From an uncultured SAR324 cluster bacterium (GTDB lineage: Bacteria; SAR324; NAC60-12), in NCBI GenBank assembly GCA_902513935.1, contig CABXOR010000029.1:1-23547 (forward strand): a stretch of DNA of 23,547 nt. The letters run 5' to 3'. The position numbers were made by a program, and so were the translations under genes. The notes beneath the pieces were generated by a model, which was not told the origin of the DNA, made no database searches, and worked only from the letters and a program-made list of their open reading frames with translations. This document shows positions 1 through 8,000 of this stretch, piece by piece (position 1 is the first letter of the stretch; every line of letters begins with the position of its first letter).

Positions 1-598
1 TAAAACCTAATACCAAGAAGACATAGACTGGCATGTCCAGCATGGTGTATTCCAACCAAAATGTTTTTCCTTGAGATGTCATAAAACTGCAGATGATCAG
101 GAGAATGAGGACAACACCTTCCAGTGATCCTATTTTTCCAAAATGCAATTCCTTTTGGATACTCTGCTCCAAATAGGTCAAGGTAAATGCAATAAGGTTG
201 AGCCAGATGGCTAAATAAAAAATCCAGTCAAGTTCGATTTGGAGAATTCTAAAAAAAAGATAAAGGATAATGGATCCGTTGAAGACATCACTGTAATGGT
301 CTAAAATTTCGCCAAGAGGAGATCCAGTTGCTGTTATTTTTGCCTGTAGTCCATCAAAATGATCAAAAATAACATAGATGATTATTGCAAAAAAAGCGAT
401 AATGATATCCCCTTCATCCACACTGTCAATGCCTATGAAATATAAGAAACAAGACCAAATTACAAAGATTGAGACTAAAGTTAAGTAGTTGGCAGGAATA
501 CCATAAGGTATGTAGCGATGAAGAACCGAAAAGACATTTTTCTTTAAGAATGGGAGCAGGATAGACTCATCCAAACACCTGTATTGGTAAGAACTCAT
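1..598 (-). CDS. CDP-alcohol phosphatidyltransferase, EPT/CPT-like (3' part beyond window)
   Basis: Reading the minus strand from ATG at 598 gives an open frame of 199 codons that runs off the left edge. It carries the full family signature DxxDGxxA(K)x8GxxxDxxxD: D79, D82, G83, A86, K87 (usually Arg), G96, D100, D104. These Asp residues bind the metal and CDP-alcohol. The N-terminus (YQYRCLDES, then a P..PANYLTL segment before the first membrane helix) and the SPLGEILDH core resemble eukaryotic choline/ethanolamine phosphotransferases more than bacterial PgsA or PssA. Hydrophobic helices follow at about 39-57, 64-79, 107-116, 123-140 and 159-172. The expected reaction is transfer of a phospho-alcohol from a CDP-alcohol to a lipid acceptor at the inner membrane. 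The exact alcohol cannot be read from sequence. The start is supported by the match of the N-terminus to the family; no Shine-Dalgarno is visible. It is divergent from the gene at 615 with a 16-nt gap. Confidence 0.85.
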   Translation of the reverse strand, partial: MSSYQYRCLDESILLPFLKKNVFSVLHRYIPYGIPANYLTLVSIFVIWSCFLYFIGIDSVDEGDIIIAFFAIIIYVIFDHFDGLQAKITATGSPLGEILDHYSDVFNGSIILYLFFRILQIELDWIFYLAIWLNLIAFTLTYLEQSIQKELHFGKIGSLEGVVLILLIICSFMTSQGKTFWLEYTMLDMPVYVFLVLGF

Positions 599-614
599 TA
601 ACAATGCAATTAAA

Positions 615-2498
615 TTGAATCAATTAATTAAAATTAAATTTGTTTTTCTGGAAGTTCTAAGATTATTCTTGATCTTTGTCTTAGTTTTTCAAATATTCAG
701 GATCGCCATATATTATACATATCGTGATTTATTTAATAATCTGGATTTTTTGAAATTAACCGAGAGCCTTTTTCTTGGATTACGTTTTGATCTGTCCTCT
801 ACTTCTATCCTGCTTTTCATACCCATTGTTCTTCTAATTTTTCCACTCCGGATAACGGGACATCTGTTTTTCCGCAGATTTGTGGCAAGCGTGATTTACT
901 TGGAGTTGGTCGCAATGATCATCTTCCTGACTTCTGACTACATGTATTTCAGCTTTGTCAAAAGGCATATCACAAATGAACTACTATTTTTGCTCAATGA
1001 TTCAGAGTATTTGATGACCGAAGTGTCTGTCAAGCTTTTGCCTGTCATTTTCCTAATAGTTTTAACAATTGTATTTTATCCACTGTTTCTCAAAGTGATA
1101 TGTCCAAAAAAACAGGAAGTTCAACGATCAATTTTGAGTTTCGTTCTGATTATACTGGTACTAATTGTTGTTGGCCGCGGGGGATTCCAGAGAAAACCAA
1201 TTGCTGTTATAGACGCATACCAGTATGGCTCTGCCAGCCAGGGGCATCTGATTCTAAACGGCATTTTCACAGCATCTCACTTCAGTATCTCCAGTAAGTT
1301 CATTGAACGGGCAGCAGGAGAAGAAAAATTATATCTTGATACTCTGGACTTACCGTTATCAACAACCCCTGATTACCCACTTGAAAGGACCAATGTTCAG
1401 TCCGACATGAGTCCAAAAAAAAACGTAGTCATAATCATGATTGAAAGTCTGTCTTTTAAATATATTGATTATCTTTCAGGACATAACTATGGAGTGACTC
1501 CAAACATTGACAGATTTGCCCGCAATGGATTGGTGTTTGAAAATTTTTTTGCAAATGGACAAAGAAGTGTGGACGGGGCACAATCGATTCTCACTGGAAT
1601 TCCACCTCTTCCCGGCATCCCCGACATCACTGCTTTATCTGTGAATTATTCTAGTCTGGGTCAATTGGCTAGTGATAACCATTACCGTACAATATTCTTG
1701 ACCACCACCCTGAGGGAGGCGTTCTCAATGGATCTTATTGCAGGAGCTTCTGGATTTGATGATTACCATGGGCTGGAAGATTATCCGTTATTACTGAATT
1801 ACATTGATGCAGCAGATCGTCCTTTGGGTTGGGATTATGAAGCCTTCATGTATTTGTTAAAACAGCTTGAAGGGGAAAATTCAAACTATTTTGCTTTCGT
1901 CAATGCCAGTTCAAACCATACTCCATTTGCAAGAATGAAAGAACCCTTCAATCAATACAAGCATGGAACAGATACTGAAGGAGGTTACCTCAACATGCTG
2001 CACTACACAGACTGGGCTCTGGGAGAATTCATAAATGAATACAAAAAACGTAAAGATTTTGAGGAAACGGTATTCATCATCACAGCAGACCATGCTCTTC
2101 CACATTTTCAGGGGACAGAGCCTTATGGTAAGTTCCGGATCCCCTTGATTATCTACAGTCCAAAAAATATTAGTCCTGGTAGATCCCAAATGTTTGCCTC
2201 ACAGATTGATTTGTTTCCTACTATAATAAAACTGCTTGATTTAGAGGGAAAGTACAGTGCCATCGGAAAAAATATTTTAGATACTGAAAAAAGTTTTGCA
2301 GTTGTCAAAGATGGGGCACTTCTAGAAATTTTTTCCAAGGAGGGATTTTTGGTGCACAATCTTAAAAGTGTTCTTGAATTCCAACCTGTGGATGCCCTGT
2401 CAGATGAATTTACTAAAACTAAGTTGGCATCAAAGGCGGTAGCTTTTGATCATCTGACTTACCTGCTACTGACTCAAAACCGATGGTTGAGTCCTTAA
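615..2498 (+). CDS. LTA synthase-like / alkaline-phosphatase-superfamily membrane phosphotransferase
   Basis: A 627-residue inner-membrane enzyme with five N-terminal membrane helices (about 12-35, 62-78, 89-106, 141-161, 171-187) and a periplasmic sulfatase-fold domain from about 268. Visible metal and active-site motifs are IIMIES (E277), the nucleophile region NGQRSVDG with Ser318 where many relatives have Thr, SSNHTPF (H435), and TADH (D492, H493). Family members move phosphoglycerol or phosphoethanolamine from a phospholipid onto an envelope acceptor. The acceptor cannot be told from sequence; an OpgB- or EptA-like role is possible. The start is TTG at 615: the ATG at 604 is out of frame and hits a stop, an in-frame TAA lies at 588-590, and no other Met precedes residue 101. 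ATT at 609 or 597 is less likely. The neighbouring divergent CDP-alcohol transferase suggests shared lipid head-group metabolism, which is inference. Confidence 0.88.
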   Translation: MNQLIKIKFVFLEVLRLFLIFVLVFQIFRIAIYYTYRDLFNNLDFLKLTESLFLGLRFDLSSTSILLFIPIVLLIFPLRITGHLFFRRFVASVIYLELVAMIIFLTSDYMYFSFVKRHITNELLFLLNDSEYLMTEVSVKLLPVIFLIVLTIVFYPLFLKVICPKKQEVQRSILSFVLIILVLIVVGRGGFQRKPIAVIDAYQYGSASQGHLILNGIFTASHFSISSKFIERAAGEEKLYLDTLDLPLSTTPDYPLERTNVQSDMSPKKNVVIIMIESLSFKYIDYLSGHNYGVTPNIDRFARNGLVFENFFANGQRSVDGAQSILTGIPPLPGIPDITALSVNYSSLGQLASDNHYRTIFLTTTLREAFSMDLIAGASGFDDYHGLEDYPLLLNYIDAADRPLGWDYEAFMYLLKQLEGENSNYFAFVNASSNHTPFARMKEPFNQYKHGTDTEGGYLNMLHYTDWALGEFINEYKKRKDFEETVFIITADHALPHFQGTEPYGKFRIPLIIYSPKNISPGRSQMFASQIDLFPTIIKLLDLEGKYSAIGKNILDTEKSFAVVKDGALLEIFSKEGFLVHNLKSVLEFQPVDALSDEFTKTKLASKAVAFDHLTYLLLTQNRWLSP

Positions 2499-2838
2499 AC
2501 GTGTCGCTAAATTAAAAGTGTCTGCTCTCCACCTTTGATAACTAAAGGCACCTTGTTGCCTATAATGATTTTTGGTTTGGAATCTTCCATAAATTGTTTT
2601 ATTTGTGATGAAATAAATATCTATCTGTAGATTGGAAAAATTACATTTCTTGCTAAAAATTTTGATTGTTGAGACAAACTGATTGTCGAAATTCAATTAA
2701 ATGTAAAATTGATTTTAAACTCATAAAATAATCGGGAATTGATTTTTATAGATATTCAGCCCGCAGGTAATAATCTTGCACTTGGCTATAAAAAAGTAGA
2801 TTCTATTTAGTAGAAAAGAAAATTATAATCGTCATCCA
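2499..2838. other. Intergenic region, 340 nt, AT-rich
   Basis: No convincing gene on either strand. It must hold the end of the phosphotransferase transcript and the promoter for the mlaA set. A perfect TATAAT sits at 2561-2566, but the nearest -35-like TTGATA (2535-2540) is 20 nt upstream, which is too far to call. A TTGCAC (2776-2781) with a TTCTAT (2801-2806) lies just before mlaA, again with long spacing (19 nt). A short CCTTT/AAAGG stem at 2532-2548 lacks a T-run. I see no clear terminator. Confidence 0.5.
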
Positions 2839-3702
2839 ATGCCAAAAAATAATTTTGTATTTTTAACATTTTTAATGATTCTGTCTATTTCGTTAATGTC
2901 CTTTATGGAATTCCGGGCTTTAGCTCAGGCAAACAATCCTGTTTCAAGCAAAACAGTTCCGGATACATCGTCTGAAACAGACACAGATGAAGAAGATGAT
3001 GGGTTTGATGCTGAATTTGAGGATGAGTTTGGAGATGCTGAAAAAGAAGTTTTTGATCCTCTGAGTGGATACAACAGTATAATGACGAATTTTAACGATG
3101 GTTTTTATATTTTTGTTTTAGATCCGTTTGCTCGTGGATATCGCTGGGTACTTCCGGATACGGCACGTAGAGGTGTGAAAAGTTTTTTTCATAATTTGCT
3201 TTTCCCTCTACGCTTTGTCAACAATGCTCTCCAACTTAAAGTAAAAAATGCCGGCGAGGAATTTCTTAGATTCAGTATTAACAGTACCATTGGAATTTTA
3301 GGATTTTGGGATCCAGCCAAGGAGTGGTTTGGTTTAGAAGCCCATGAAGAGGATTTTGGACAGACACTTGGTTTTTATGGCGTTGGAGGCGGATTTCATG
3401 TTGTTTTGCCTTTTTTAGGGCCCTCGAATGTACGGGACATGTTCAGCTTGTATCCGGATATGCAAATGGATCCTGTGAGTTATGTTGAAAAACGGCCTTA
3501 TAACTTTCCCAAAAAAGAAGGGGAATATTTAGGTGTTTCAAGACAGACTATTCAACAAGCGGAATTAACACTTTTAAAAACTATTAACCGCGAATCTCTG
3601 CGTATTGGACAATATGAAAATCTTAAAAAAGATGCTATTGAGCTCTATCCTTTTTTAAGAGATGTATATGAGCAGAATCGAGCTAAATTAATCAGGGAAT
3701 AA
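2839..3702 (+). CDS. mlaA: MlaA (VacJ) family phospholipid-trafficking protein
   Basis: A 287-residue MlaA homologue. MlaA sits in the outer membrane and removes mislocalised phospholipid from the outer leaflet, passing it to periplasmic MlaC. Family landmarks in order are FDPLSGYN (72-79), LDPFARGYRWVLPDTAR (94-110), FSINSTIGILGFWDPA (145-160), EDFGQTLGFYGVGGG (171-185) and LPFLGPSNVRD (190-200). Residues 1-31 form a signal peptide ending ALAQA, suited to signal peptidase I; there is no lipobox Cys, unlike the lipoprotein MlaA of E. coli. Between signal and domain is an acidic stretch (about 46-70) with repeated Glu-Phe/Asp-Phe. The stop is 2 nt before mlaC, so the two are almost certainly co-transcribed. 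No strong Shine-Dalgarno precedes the ATG at 2839. Confidence 0.93.
   Translation: MPKNNFVFLTFLMILSISLMSFMEFRALAQANNPVSSKTVPDTSSETDTDEEDDGFDAEFEDEFGDAEKEVFDPLSGYNSIMTNFNDGFYIFVLDPFARGYRWVLPDTARRGVKSFFHNLLFPLRFVNNALQLKVKNAGEEFLRFSINSTIGILGFWDPAKEWFGLEAHEEDFGQTLGFYGVGGGFHVVLPFLGPSNVRDMFSLYPDMQMDPVSYVEKRPYNFPKKEGEYLGVSRQTIQQAELTLLKTINRESLRIGQYENLKKDAIELYPFLRDVYEQNRAKLIRE
3694..3698 (+). promoter_or_regulatory. Ribosome binding site for mlaC inside the mlaA 3' end
   Basis: AGGGA lies 6 nt before the mlaC ATG at 3705 and overlaps the last codons of mlaA. It supports that start and suggests translational coupling. Confidence 0.6.
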
Positions 3703-3704
3703 CC

Positions 3705-4322
3705 ATGCAAACTGCAAAAAAAATTATAATCAACGTATTTCTCCTCTCAATTTTATCATTCTTTTACGGTTCAAATGTTCTATTTGCGGATGAAGCAAGC
3801 GAGATCAGGGAAATGACAAGTGTAAAAGTTGACCAAATAATTAGAATGCTTAGGTCGGATAGCTTAAGTAAGGAAGAAAAAAAAATAGAAATTTTTAAAA
3901 AGCTTGATGCTTTAATTGATTTTAATTTGATGGCTAAATTGTGTCTAGGTAAAAAACACTGGAAAAGATTAAGTAAAGAAGGCAGGGCGGAATTTGCTCA
4001 ATTATTAGTAGAGAGACTCAAACAATCTTATCTGGACAAATTAGACCTTTATACAGATGAAGAAGTTGAAGTAGTAGAAGCTAGAAAGACTGGAAAAAAC
4101 AGAGTGGAAATACTGACAAATATTGTTGGCAAAGACACAAAACTTGAAATGGTGTTTAAATTCTACAAGTCAAAGAAAATGGGTTGGATGGCTTATGATG
4201 CTGTTATACTTGGTGTCAGTATTGTACAGACTTACCGCTCGCAGTTTTCGGGAGTTTTAAAAAAAGAGTCATTGGAAAAATTAATAGAACGCCTTCGTTC
4301 TTCAGCTGAGTTGGGATCTTGA
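3705..4322 (+). CDS. mlaC: MlaC (Ttg2D) family periplasmic phospholipid shuttle
   Basis: A 205-residue protein with a signal peptide at about 1-28 (KK..IIINVFLLSILSFF..NVLFA) and a MlaC/Tol_Tol_Ttg2 domain through to about 190. Typical features are the helical LDALIDFNLMAKLCLGKKHWKRLSK segment (the family's fD...ma...lG..Wr..s), the FAQLLVERLKQSYL helix and the terminal YDAVILGVSIVQTYRSQF segment. MlaC carries phospholipid across the periplasm between MlaA and an inner-membrane machine, which in E. coli is MlaFEDB. Here the next gene encodes an RND transporter instead. The mature protein is visibly rich in Lys/Arg, which may matter because both flanking proteins carry acidic segments. The start at 3705 has a good AGGGA site, and the stop overlaps the next start as TGATG. 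Confidence 0.92.
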   Translation: MQTAKKIIINVFLLSILSFFYGSNVLFADEASEIREMTSVKVDQIIRMLRSDSLSKEEKKIEIFKKLDALIDFNLMAKLCLGKKHWKRLSKEGRAEFAQLLVERLKQSYLDKLDLYTDEEVEVVEARKTGKNRVEILTNIVGKDTKLEMVFKFYKSKKMGWMAYDAVILGVSIVQTYRSQFSGVLKKESLEKLIERLRSSAELGS

Positions 4323-6835
4323 TGTTGAGACAATTTTACGACAAAGTTATTCTTAGTTATCCTAAAAGTATTCTGCTTTTAATGCTGGTTTGTATTGCAG
4401 CACTAAGTTATCAAGCACGCTACCTGGAAATTGATGCTTCAGCAGAAACTCTATTGCTGGAAGATGACAAGGACCTGGCTTTTACAAGAAAAGTAAATGA
4501 GCGATACGGCAGCAGTGATTTTCTTGTTTTAACTTACTCTCCACATGCAGATTTGCTGGCAGATGCAACACTTGACTCATTGAGAAGACTAAGTGCAGAA
4601 CTGCTTGAGTTGGAAAGAGTTGAGTCAGTAATGTCCATCCTGAATGTTCCGCTGCTGGAAAGTCCTCCAAAGCCAATTAAGGAACTGATAAAAAATGTTC
4701 CTACTCTGGAATCGCCGGGAATAGATAAAGCTCTTGCAAAAGAAGAATTCCTTAACAGTCCAATCTACAGTGATAATCTAGTAAGTCCGGATTTTAAAAC
4801 TACTGCATTACTGATAAATCTGTTTGATGATCCACTATATCGAGAATTACTAAAGAAAAGAAATGTTCTGCGTAAAAAAGGAAAAGATGGATCGTTAAGT
4901 TTTTTGGAACAATCAGAGTTGAAAAATGTACTGATCAATTTCAAAAATCACCGCGACAAAATGCGTCTTGTTGAGCATGAAAATATTTCTCTAGTCCGTG
5001 AGATTGCAGAGAAATACCGTGGAGATGCTAAAATATTTCTGGGTGGTGCAAGCATGGTTGCAGATGATTTAATAACCTTCATCAGAAGTGACCTGCAGGT
5101 TTTTGGCAGTGCAGTATTTGTTTTTTTGATTCTCACACTCTGGGTTATATTCAGGCAGTTTCGCTGGATTTTACTTCCGGTTATTACCTGCAGTTTTTCT
5201 GTAGTCACGACCAGTGGATTTCTAGGTCTTTTTGGTTGGGAAGTGACAGTTATCTCTTCGAATTTTATTTCCATACAGCTAATTATTACTATGGCGATTA
5301 CTATCCATTTAATCGTCCGTTATCGTGAATTGGCAAGACTAAATCCAAACATGGATCAACGCCAGTTGGTTTTGGATTCTACAATTTTTATGGCCAGACC
5401 CTGCACCTTTGCAGTACTGACCACTGTGGTTGGTTTTGGCTCATTGGTTCTGAGCGGAATTTTACCAGTCATGAATTTTGGCTGGATGATGAGTGCCGGA
5501 ATAGGTGTGTCACTCTTTCTGACGTTTCTTATATTTCCGGTACTGCTGATACTTATGCCAAAGGCAATGCCCAATACTTCGTTTGAATCCCGCTTTGCCT
5601 TGACCAAAATCTTTGCCGATATCACAGAACGTCACGGTAAGACAATAATGTTCCTCAGCGTTGCAGCCTTATTACTGAGTATTGTCGGAGCGTCCAAACT
5701 GAATGTAGAAAACAGCTTCATTGACTATTTCAAGGAGTCCACAGAAATATACCAGGGAATGAAGGTGATTGACCAGCAACTAGGCGGTACAACACCACTT
5801 GATTTAGTTGTTAATCTTGAACAGAGTAAAGATGAAGTTCAGAAAGAAGATGAAGAAGTAAATGCAGATTCAGAAATTGAAGATGAAGAAGAGTTTGATG
5901 AATTTGAAGAAGAATTTGAGGAAAGTGCCAGTGAAGCTCAATACTGGTTCACAGCAGAAAAAATGGATAGGATTGAGAGAATACACGATTACCTGAATGG
6001 CCTGGAGCAAACTGGAAAAGTGCTTTCTCTGGGTACTATGCTCAAAATTGGTAAAACGCTTAATTCAGGAAAATCTCTGGATAGTTTCTTACTAGCTCTT
6101 CTCTACAATGAACTTCCGGAACGTTTCAGAAAAATAATCCTAGATCCTTACGTTTCCGTCGAAAATAATGAGGCTCGGTTTTATGTCCTTATTCGTGATT
6201 CTGAACCAAATTTACGCCGCAATGAGCTTTTACTTCAAATTCAACATGATTTGAAAACCAAACTGGATATTCCAGAAGAAAAAGGGCATCTCGCAAATTT
6301 ACTTGTGCTCTACAACAATATGCTGCAAAGCCTTTTCAAATCACAAATTCTCACTTTGGGTGTAGTCATTATTTCATTCTTAATCATGTTCATTTTTCTG
6401 TTCCGCTCATTTACAATTGCACTGATAGCGATTTTCCCAAATGTGCTTTCAATTGGAGTGGTGTTGGGATTCATGGGCTGGATGGGAATCCCATTGGATA
6501 TGATGACCATTACAATCGCGGCAATCAGCGTTGGTATTGCAGTTGATAACACCATTCACTATATCCACCGCTTCAGGCATGAATTTGCTATAGACCGGAA
6601 CTATCTTGCCGCCATGCATCGTTCACATGAAAGTATCGGTTATGCTATGTATTACACTTCAATCACGATTATCATCGGCTTTTCGATTCTTGTGCTCTCA
6701 AAGTTCATTCCCAGCATCTACTTTGGTTTGCTGACAGGACTGGCGATGCTGATTGCCCTGATGGCAGCATTGACGCTTTTGCCCCAACTGATGATATTCA
6801 TAAAACCTTTGGGTCCTGAAAGTCAAAAAGTATAG
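4322..6835 (+). CDS. RND/MMPL-superfamily transporter linked to mlaA-mlaC
   Basis: An inner-membrane protein of 837 residues from ATG 4322, or 838 from TTG 4319; I prefer ATG because it forms a TGATG overlap with the mlaC stop. Residue numbers here use the 838 form. The layout is the classic RND duplication: helix 16-31, periplasmic loop to about 260, helices about 262-412 (five), helix 442-457, second periplasmic loop, then five helices at about 676-828. The second half holds GIAVDNTIHYIHR with D743, a candidate proton-relay residue. The equivalent first-half motif, MAITIHLIVRYRE, lacks the Asp. Relatives include HpnN-type and MMPL lipid exporters. The second periplasmic loop contains an acidic stretch (about 505-539) punctuated by Phe and resembling the one in the neighbouring MlaA. 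Context suggests phospholipid movement with MlaC. The substrate is unproven. Confidence 0.88.
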   Translation: MLRQFYDKVILSYPKSILLLMLVCIAALSYQARYLEIDASAETLLLEDDKDLAFTRKVNERYGSSDFLVLTYSPHADLLADATLDSLRRLSAELLELERVESVMSILNVPLLESPPKPIKELIKNVPTLESPGIDKALAKEEFLNSPIYSDNLVSPDFKTTALLINLFDDPLYRELLKKRNVLRKKGKDGSLSFLEQSELKNVLINFKNHRDKMRLVEHENISLVREIAEKYRGDAKIFLGGASMVADDLITFIRSDLQVFGSAVFVFLILTLWVIFRQFRWILLPVITCSFSVVTTSGFLGLFGWEVTVISSNFISIQLIITMAITIHLIVRYRELARLNPNMDQRQLVLDSTIFMARPCTFAVLTTVVGFGSLVLSGILPVMNFGWMMSAGIGVSLFLTFLIFPVLLILMPKAMPNTSFESRFALTKIFADITERHGKTIMFLSVAALLLSIVGASKLNVENSFIDYFKESTEIYQGMKVIDQQLGGTTPLDLVVNLEQSKDEVQKEDEEVNADSEIEDEEEFDEFEEEFEESASEAQYWFTAEKMDRIERIHDYLNGLEQTGKVLSLGTMLKIGKTLNSGKSLDSFLLALLYNELPERFRKIILDPYVSVENNEARFYVLIRDSEPNLRRNELLLQIQHDLKTKLDIPEEKGHLANLLVLYNNMLQSLFKSQILTLGVVIISFLIMFIFLFRSFTIALIAIFPNVLSIGVVLGFMGWMGIPLDMMTITIAAISVGIAVDNTIHYIHRFRHEFAIDRNYLAAMHRSHESIGYAMYYTSITIIIGFSILVLSKFIPSIYFGLLTGLAMLIALMAALTLLPQLMIFIKPLGPESQKV

Positions 6836-6951
6836 AACCATGAAAGCCAAAACTGTTCAAACAAAATTCTTGCTCTCCCAGACTGGACAGTCCTTTCAAT
6901 GAAAAAAATCCTTTGCGGAATTAATCATTTCCCACCTTCCCGAATATAATC

Positions 6952-7890
6952 GTGTACGGACCTGTTATTGAAATAATATTACCAATTTTTGGCCTTTTAA
7001 TGGTGGGTTATATTACTGCCAGTGTGGGGTGGTTTGATCAGCCATCAGTTCGTGGGCTTACAAGGTTTGTATTCGATTTTGCTGTGCCGATGCTTTTGCT
7101 ACGTACGATCTCCACTACAACCCTTCCAGATTTCATTCCTTGGGATTATCTGGCTTCATACTATTTGGGGACATTCATTATATTATTCTCAGGGCTAGCG
7201 TTAACGCGTTTACTTTGGCAACGTACTTTTTCCCAGCAGGTGATCAATGCTTTTTCCGGTAGTTTCTCCAACACAGTACTTCTTGGAATTCCAATCATTT
7301 TGCTTGCCTTTGGTGATCAGGCTGTTTTACCTTTGTTCATTATTATCGGTACACATGGCATCATTATGGTTCCACTTTTCACAATTATGCTTGAAATTGG
7401 AAAAAGTGGAAGAGCACCAATTAAAACAGTTGTTACTAAAGCTTCGAATGGATTGCTCACCAATCCTCTCATCATTGGTTTACTTTCCGGTTTAGTGTGC
7501 AATTTTTTTGAAATAACTTTGTGGAAACCTTTGGATGAAATGGTAAGGCTTCTAGCAAATTCTGTCACTCCCTGCGCTTTGTTTGCACTCGGGGCAACGT
7601 TGGTAAGTTTTCGAAAAAATATACCATGGCAGGAAGTACCTATAATCGTTATCATTAAGACCATTGTGCATCCCATTGTTGTTTGGAGCTTGGCAACTCT
7701 CGTTTTTGGTGTCAAAGAAGCAATCTGGGTTAAAGTTCTGGTGATGTTAGCGGCCCAACCGACGGGAGTTAACCCATTTCTCTTTGCCAGTCGCTATAAT
7801 GTGGGGCAGTCAGTATCAAGTGGAACAGCTTTCATTTCCACTGTTTTTTCAGTATTAACACTCAGTGTTCTTCTTACCTTTTTCCAATGA
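6952..7890 (+). CDS. AEC (auxin efflux carrier) family transporter
   Basis: A 312-residue integral membrane protein, almost entirely hydrophobic, with about ten predicted helices. The opening segment (IILPIFGLLMVGYI), the RGLTRFVFDFAVPMLLL segment and the later QPTGVNPFLFA segment are typical of the AEC/malonate-transporter family in the BART superfamily. Bacterial members move small organic acids or amino acids by secondary transport; the substrate cannot be told here. The start is GTG at 6952, because an in-frame TAA lies at 6922-6924 and no other start codon comes earlier; no Shine-Dalgarno is apparent. It is 116 nt after the RND gene and 110 nt before the crotonase gene on the same strand, so co-transcription is possible but not shown. 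Confidence 0.85.
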   Translation: MYGPVIEIILPIFGLLMVGYITASVGWFDQPSVRGLTRFVFDFAVPMLLLRTISTTTLPDFIPWDYLASYYLGTFIILFSGLALTRLLWQRTFSQQVINAFSGSFSNTVLLGIPIILLAFGDQAVLPLFIIIGTHGIIMVPLFTIMLEIGKSGRAPIKTVVTKASNGLLTNPLIIGLLSGLVCNFFEITLWKPLDEMVRLLANSVTPCALFALGATLVSFRKNIPWQEVPIIVIIKTIVHPIVVWSLATLVFGVKEAIWVKVLVMLAAQPTGVNPFLFASRYNVGQSVSSGTAFISTVFSVLTLSVLLTFFQ

Positions 7891-8000
7891 GGTCAATTTT
7901 CAAAGATTGAGACAGGAAAGAAATACATTTCGCAACTGGCAGGAAAATTATTTAAAATCAAAGAAAATAAAACAACCTGACAATCCCAACAAAGGAAACA

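Noticed and set aside
2532..2566. Terminator or promoter after the LTA-synthase-like gene (short stem and a perfect TATAAT)
   Set aside because: The stem is only 5 bp without a T-run, and the -35-like element is 20 nt from the -10, so neither is convincing.
6842..6901. A small plus-strand frame between the RND and AEC genes (about 20 codons)
   Set aside because: No Shine-Dalgarno, no recognisable content and very short; ordinary intergenic sequence is the simpler reading.
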